DNA of 64,000 nt from Lachnospiraceae bacterium (GTDB taxonomy: Bacteria > Bacillota > Clostridia > Lachnospirales > Lachnospiraceae), in NCBI GenBank assembly GCA_902363675.1, contig CABJAV010000008.1:62001-126000 (forward strand). The letters are read 5' to 3'. A program made the translations under genes and the position numbers. Position 1 is the first letter of the stretch. Every line of letters starts with the position of its first letter. Of this stretch, positions 62,572 to 64,000 are shown in pieces. Below the pieces are notes generated by a model. The model made no database searches. It had not been told where the DNA came from and saw nothing but the letters and a program-made list of their open reading frames with translations.

Positions 62572-63585
62572 ATGAATGAAAAGAAAAAAGAAGTAAGTGC
62601 ATTGGGAAAAAGAAATCCATTTACTTCCATTGTAAAAGGAAATATAGGAATCATAATGGTACTGATCATTATGTGCGTAATTGTGTCTGTAGCCACGGAT
62701 AAGTTTTTGACAACAAATAATATCATATCTGTTTTACGACAAATTTCAATCAATACATATATTGCATTGGGAATGACACTTGTTATTATTCTTGGGCATA
62801 TTGATTTGTCGGTTGGTTCAATTGTAGCGATGTCGGGAACTCTTACCGTTGGTCTTACGGTTAATCAGGGCCTGCCACTTGGTCTGGCAATTGTAATTGG
62901 AATGGCAGTAGGAATTCTCGCCGGATTTCTCAGTGGTTTCATAGTATCTCATTTTAAGGTTCCGGCCTTTATTATCACAATGGCTATGATGAATATTGCA
63001 AGTGGTATTGCTTACGTATATACAGGCGGGCAGTCCACACGTATCACAAATAAGTTTTTTATTACAATTGGTACAGGGTATTTGTTTAATATCATTCCAC
63101 TTCCGGTTGTATATATGATTATTTTAATTATTATATTTAGTTTCCTTCTAAGTAAGACAAAATTCGGTACATATGTATATGCAATTGGAGGTAATCGGGA
63201 AGCTGCAAGATTATCTGGTGTACCTATTAAAAAGATTGAAATTATTGTGTTTACACTTTCTGGTGCGCTGGCTGCATTTGCGGGTCTGGTGCTTTGCTCA
63301 AGAATGTATTCCGGACAGCCATCTGTAGGAAGCGGGTATGAACTGGATGCAATCGCTGCCTGTGTACTTGGAGGAACATCCATGGCTGGAGGAAAAGGTC
63401 GTATCAGTGGAACTGTATTTGGTGCAATGGTAATTGGAATCATTTCAAATGGATTAAATCTGATAGGAGTGTCTTCATACTGGCAGTTAATTATCAAAGG
63501 ATTGATTATTGCATGTGCAGTTCTGTTAGATGTTCAGAAAGATAAGCTGGCACTATTAAAGAACAGGATAAAAGCGTCAAATTAA
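62572..63585 (+). CDS. RbsC-like sugar ABC transporter permease
   Basis: The 337-residue permease has about nine membrane segments, with the family motif GHIDLSVGSIVAMSG near 85 and AIGGNREAARLSG, LGGTSMAGGKGRISGT in the C-terminal half. ATG 62572 has GGAGGCG upstream and begins 1 bp after the ATPase stop; an earlier in-frame start overlaps the ATPase gene. Confidence 0.92.
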   Translation: MNEKKKEVSALGKRNPFTSIVKGNIGIIMVLIIMCVIVSVATDKFLTTNNIISVLRQISINTYIALGMTLVIILGHIDLSVGSIVAMSGTLTVGLTVNQGLPLGLAIVIGMAVGILAGFLSGFIVSHFKVPAFIITMAMMNIASGIAYVYTGGQSTRITNKFFITIGTGYLFNIIPLPVVYMIILIIIFSFLLSKTKFGTYVYAIGGNREAARLSGVPIKKIEIIVFTLSGALAAFAGLVLCSRMYSGQPSVGSGYELDAIAACVLGGTSMAGGKGRISGTVFGAMVIGIISNGLNLIGVSSYWQLIIKGLIIACAVLLDVQKDKLALLKNRIKASN

Positions 63586-63635
63586 TTATAAGAAAGGAAT
63601 ACTGTCTGCGGCTGCAGACAGAGCAGGATAAGGAA

Positions 63636-64000
63636 ATGGAAATTTTTCGAAAGATGTCCTTTGCTGATTCTACCGGAGATGCAATTCCGTTTTATCACGA
63701 AGGAAAATATCATATTTTTTCACTTACATCGCCACCGGGAACAACGGTTTATCCAGAAAGGCTTCGTACGACATGGAGTCACAGTGTATCGGAAGATTTG
63801 GTGCATTGGAAAGAACTTCCGACTGCTTTGTACCCGGGAGAAGGAGAAGAACCGGATGCTTCCGGCGTCTGGACAGGTTCTGTAATTTATGGAGAGGGGC
63901 AGTTTCACGCATTTTATACAGGATACTGTTTGACAGCAGAATTTCAGCAGACAATTTGCCATGCAACAAGTGAGGATGGTATTACATGGAAAAAAGATAC
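63636..64000 (+). CDS. GH32-type glycoside hydrolase, 5' part (runs off the window)
   Basis: The 121 codons present read FADSTGDAIPFYHEGKYHIF, then SVSEDLVHWKELPTALYPGE and SGVWTGSVIYGEGQFHAFYTGY, the pattern of the five-bladed propeller of family GH32 (fructan, sucrose or levan hydrolases). The catalytic N-terminal motif is not the usual NDPNG; here Asp in FADSTGDAIPFY holds that position. The start has AAGGA upstream. It lies 51 bp after the permease gene. A GH43-like enzyme is the alternative. Confidence 0.7.
   Translation, partial: MEIFRKMSFADSTGDAIPFYHEGKYHIFSLTSPPGTTVYPERLRTTWSHSVSEDLVHWKELPTALYPGEGEEPDASGVWTGSVIYGEGQFHAFYTGYCLTAEFQQTICHATSEDGITWKKD

Overview
The window looks like a low-to-mid GC gut Firmicute, most likely a Lachnospiraceae member. 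The evidence is the AGGAGG-type ribosome binding sites, the many ECF sigma/DUF4179 anti-sigma pairs, the DUF4300 protein and Tn1549-like conjugative element genes. No rRNA or housekeeping marker is present, so genus is not assigned. The left 42 kb is accessory DNA; the right 22 kb reads as resident chromosome.

Element A (before base 1 to about 26.89 kb) is the right part of an integrative conjugative element. In order it carries the methylase/helicase, a DUF3849-type protein, MobC, two small backbone genes, an inverted AlbA_2 ATPase, the relaxase, an XRE repressor, a small HTH protein, a two-component system, a DedA protein, a glycosyltransferase, a FtsX-type ABC exporter and a double-receiver protein. 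Then come a sigma factor, an ABC-F cassette with an attenuator leader, a second sigma factor, an excisionase-like protein and two tyrosine recombinases. Element B (about 26.9-41.94 kb) is a related, heavily deleted element placed directly after A. It has broken parA and parB, no transfer module, an RloA/RloB (AbiL-like) pair where A has the AlbA_2 ATPase, its own relaxase, a BceRSAB-like peptide-resistance operon, a broken sigma gene and its own excisionase/integrase pair. Both right ends carry the same 36-bp sequence (26853-26888 and 41909-41944).

The chromosomal part (42.4-64 kb) holds four sigma/anti-sigma modules (42.4, 50.6, 51.8 and 54.6 kb), one with a sigma factor that appears to have lost region 2. 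It also holds a decayed MutS-family gene, a MATE efflux pump, an intact membrane-anchored MutS-like ATPase linked to a MerR regulator, a small inverted-repeat element, a rhodanese-fold protein without its cysteine, a DUF4300 protein and a MarR regulator with a damaged membrane gene. The last block is a sugar locus: a LacI regulator with two ligand-binding domains, an RbsB/RbsA/RbsC-type ABC importer, and the start of a GH32-type glycosidase running off the right edge.

The main biological theme is cargo exchange on a shared element backbone. The gene slot between the CD1845-like gene and the relaxase holds different putative defence genes in A and B. The slot after the small HTH gene holds different envelope-stress or peptide-resistance cargo, and the two cargo promoters share a sequence motif. 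Many local deletions have short direct repeats at their ends, which suggests element B is decaying in place.
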